A stretch of DNA of 64,000 nucleotides, from contig NZ_CP031423.1 in assembly GCF_003991875.1 (NCBI RefSeq), forward strand, positions 1,922,001 through 1,986,000, read 5' to 3'. The translations under genes were made by a program, and so were the position numbers. Position 1 is the first letter of the stretch. The number at the start of each line of letters is the position of its first letter. The notes under the pieces were generated by a model. The model was given only the letters and a program-made list of their open reading frames with translations, was not told the origin of the DNA and made no database searches. The DNA is from Microbacterium lemovicicum (GTDB lineage Bacteria > Actinomycetota > Actinomycetes > Actinomycetales > Microbacteriaceae). Of this stretch, positions 63,576 to 64,000 are shown in pieces.

Positions 63576-64000
63576 TCAGGACGTGCAGTCCCCCGTGGAC
63601 ACGGGCGCCTGCAGCGCCGGGGCCTCGGCCACCACGGCCGCGAACTCGGCCGGCGTCATGGCGTAGCCGCGGTCGGCGTCGTCCTGCGACCGCGCGAACA
63701 CCACGCCGGCCACCGCGCCGGCGGGCGTGAGCAGCGGCCCACCCGAGTTGCCCGGCTGCACGACGGCGGCGAGCGCGTAGATCTCGCGCGGCGCCGAGAC
63801 GGTGTCGTAGACGTCGGGCACGGGCACGACCCCGACCGAGAGCACGGACGCGTTCACGCTGGTGAAGGGTCCCCCGAACGGGTAGCCCTGCACGACCGCC
63901 TGCGAGCCGGGCGCGAGGGTGTCGACGACGCTGAGCGGCTGCGCCTCGAGCCCGTCGACCGCGACGACGGCGAGGTCGTCGACCGGATCGAAGTAGACGA
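63576..64000 (-). CDS. MarP-like membrane trypsin-fold serine protease (5' part beyond window)
   Basis: Only the last 140 or so codons are visible. The catalytic Asp is in DPVDDLAVV near 63970 and the catalytic Ser in QPGNSGGPLL; the domain ends with two cysteine-containing segments, including a terminal DCTS. The pattern matches the C-terminal protease domain of MarP/Rv3671c-type proteins, which also have N-terminal CvpA-like membrane helices (not visible). It acts outside the membrane in acid or oxidative stress in mycobacteria. It is upstream of, and codirectional with, the gcv operon, separated by 299 bases holding the riboswitch. Confidence 0.82.
   Translation of the reverse strand, partial: VYFDPVDDLAVVAVDGLEAQPLSVVDTLAPGSQAVVQGYPFGGPFTSVNASVLSVGVVPVPDVYDTVSAPREIYALAAVVQPGNSGGPLLTPAGAVAGVVFARSQDDADRGYAMTPAEFAAVVAEAPALQAPVSTGDCTS

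Overview
The window is one continuous stretch of a high-G+C actinobacterial chromosome. Gene content and style point to Microbacteriaceae, most likely a Microbacterium-type organism; this placement is inferred from protein families, not from a database match. Supporting families include AdnAB, the NudC-UvrD2 pair, UPF0182, DUF3107, DUF3117, a 7Fe ferredoxin next to dapC, and many GTG starts. I see no tRNA, rRNA, insertion sequence, prophage or CRISPR array. Coding density is very high. No gene-free stretch exceeds about 300 bases; the longest (63277-63575) is filled by a glycine riboswitch.

Region 1 (1-22 kb) is a conserved actinobacterial DNA-repair and RNA block: a UPF0182 membrane protein (partial), a PDZ/Lon-type secreted protease, a zincin-like DUF2342 protein, an orphan TOMM-type leader-binding protein, UvrD2-like helicase, NudC, an aberrant phosphotransferase, an ABC ATPase/permease pair, AdnB-AdnA, DUF3107, a small membrane protein, a ferritin-like protein and a DEAD-box helicase. 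From memory, this order matches Mycobacterium tuberculosis Rv3193c-Rv3211 with some genes missing. Region 2 (22-28.8 kb) holds hydrolases: PHP phosphoesterase, EEP-family nuclease/phosphatase, Xaa-Pro aminopeptidase, gamma-glutamyltransferase, an alpha/beta hydrolase and a general-stress-type membrane protein.

Region 3 (28.9-44.3 kb) resembles the M. tuberculosis Rv1165-Rv1232c neighbourhood: PRC/MgtE-N/CBS protein, DUF1003, Mrp, TatB, O-methyltransferase, DUF3117, a GT-C mannosyltransferase, lysine/DAP genes dapE, dapD and dapC, dimethylargininase, citrate synthase, ferredoxin, AzlCD, DUF2200 and TypA. Region 4 (44.5-56.5 kb) is two back-to-back peptide ABC-transporter operons, each with a DppD-DppF fused ATPase, one preceded by a 15-codon leader ORF. 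Region 5 (56.6-58.8 kb) has a CPBP-family membrane protease and a nuclease-fold gene bracketed by two 65-bp palindromic repeats. Region 6 (58.8-64 kb) is the glycine cleavage operon gcvT-gcvH-gcvP behind a tandem glycine riboswitch, then part of a MarP-like serine protease.

A recurring regulatory theme is leaderless transcription: at least fifteen genes have a TANNNT -10 hexamer ending 6-7 bases before an ATG/GTG with no Shine-Dalgarno sequence. This rule was used to fix several start codons.
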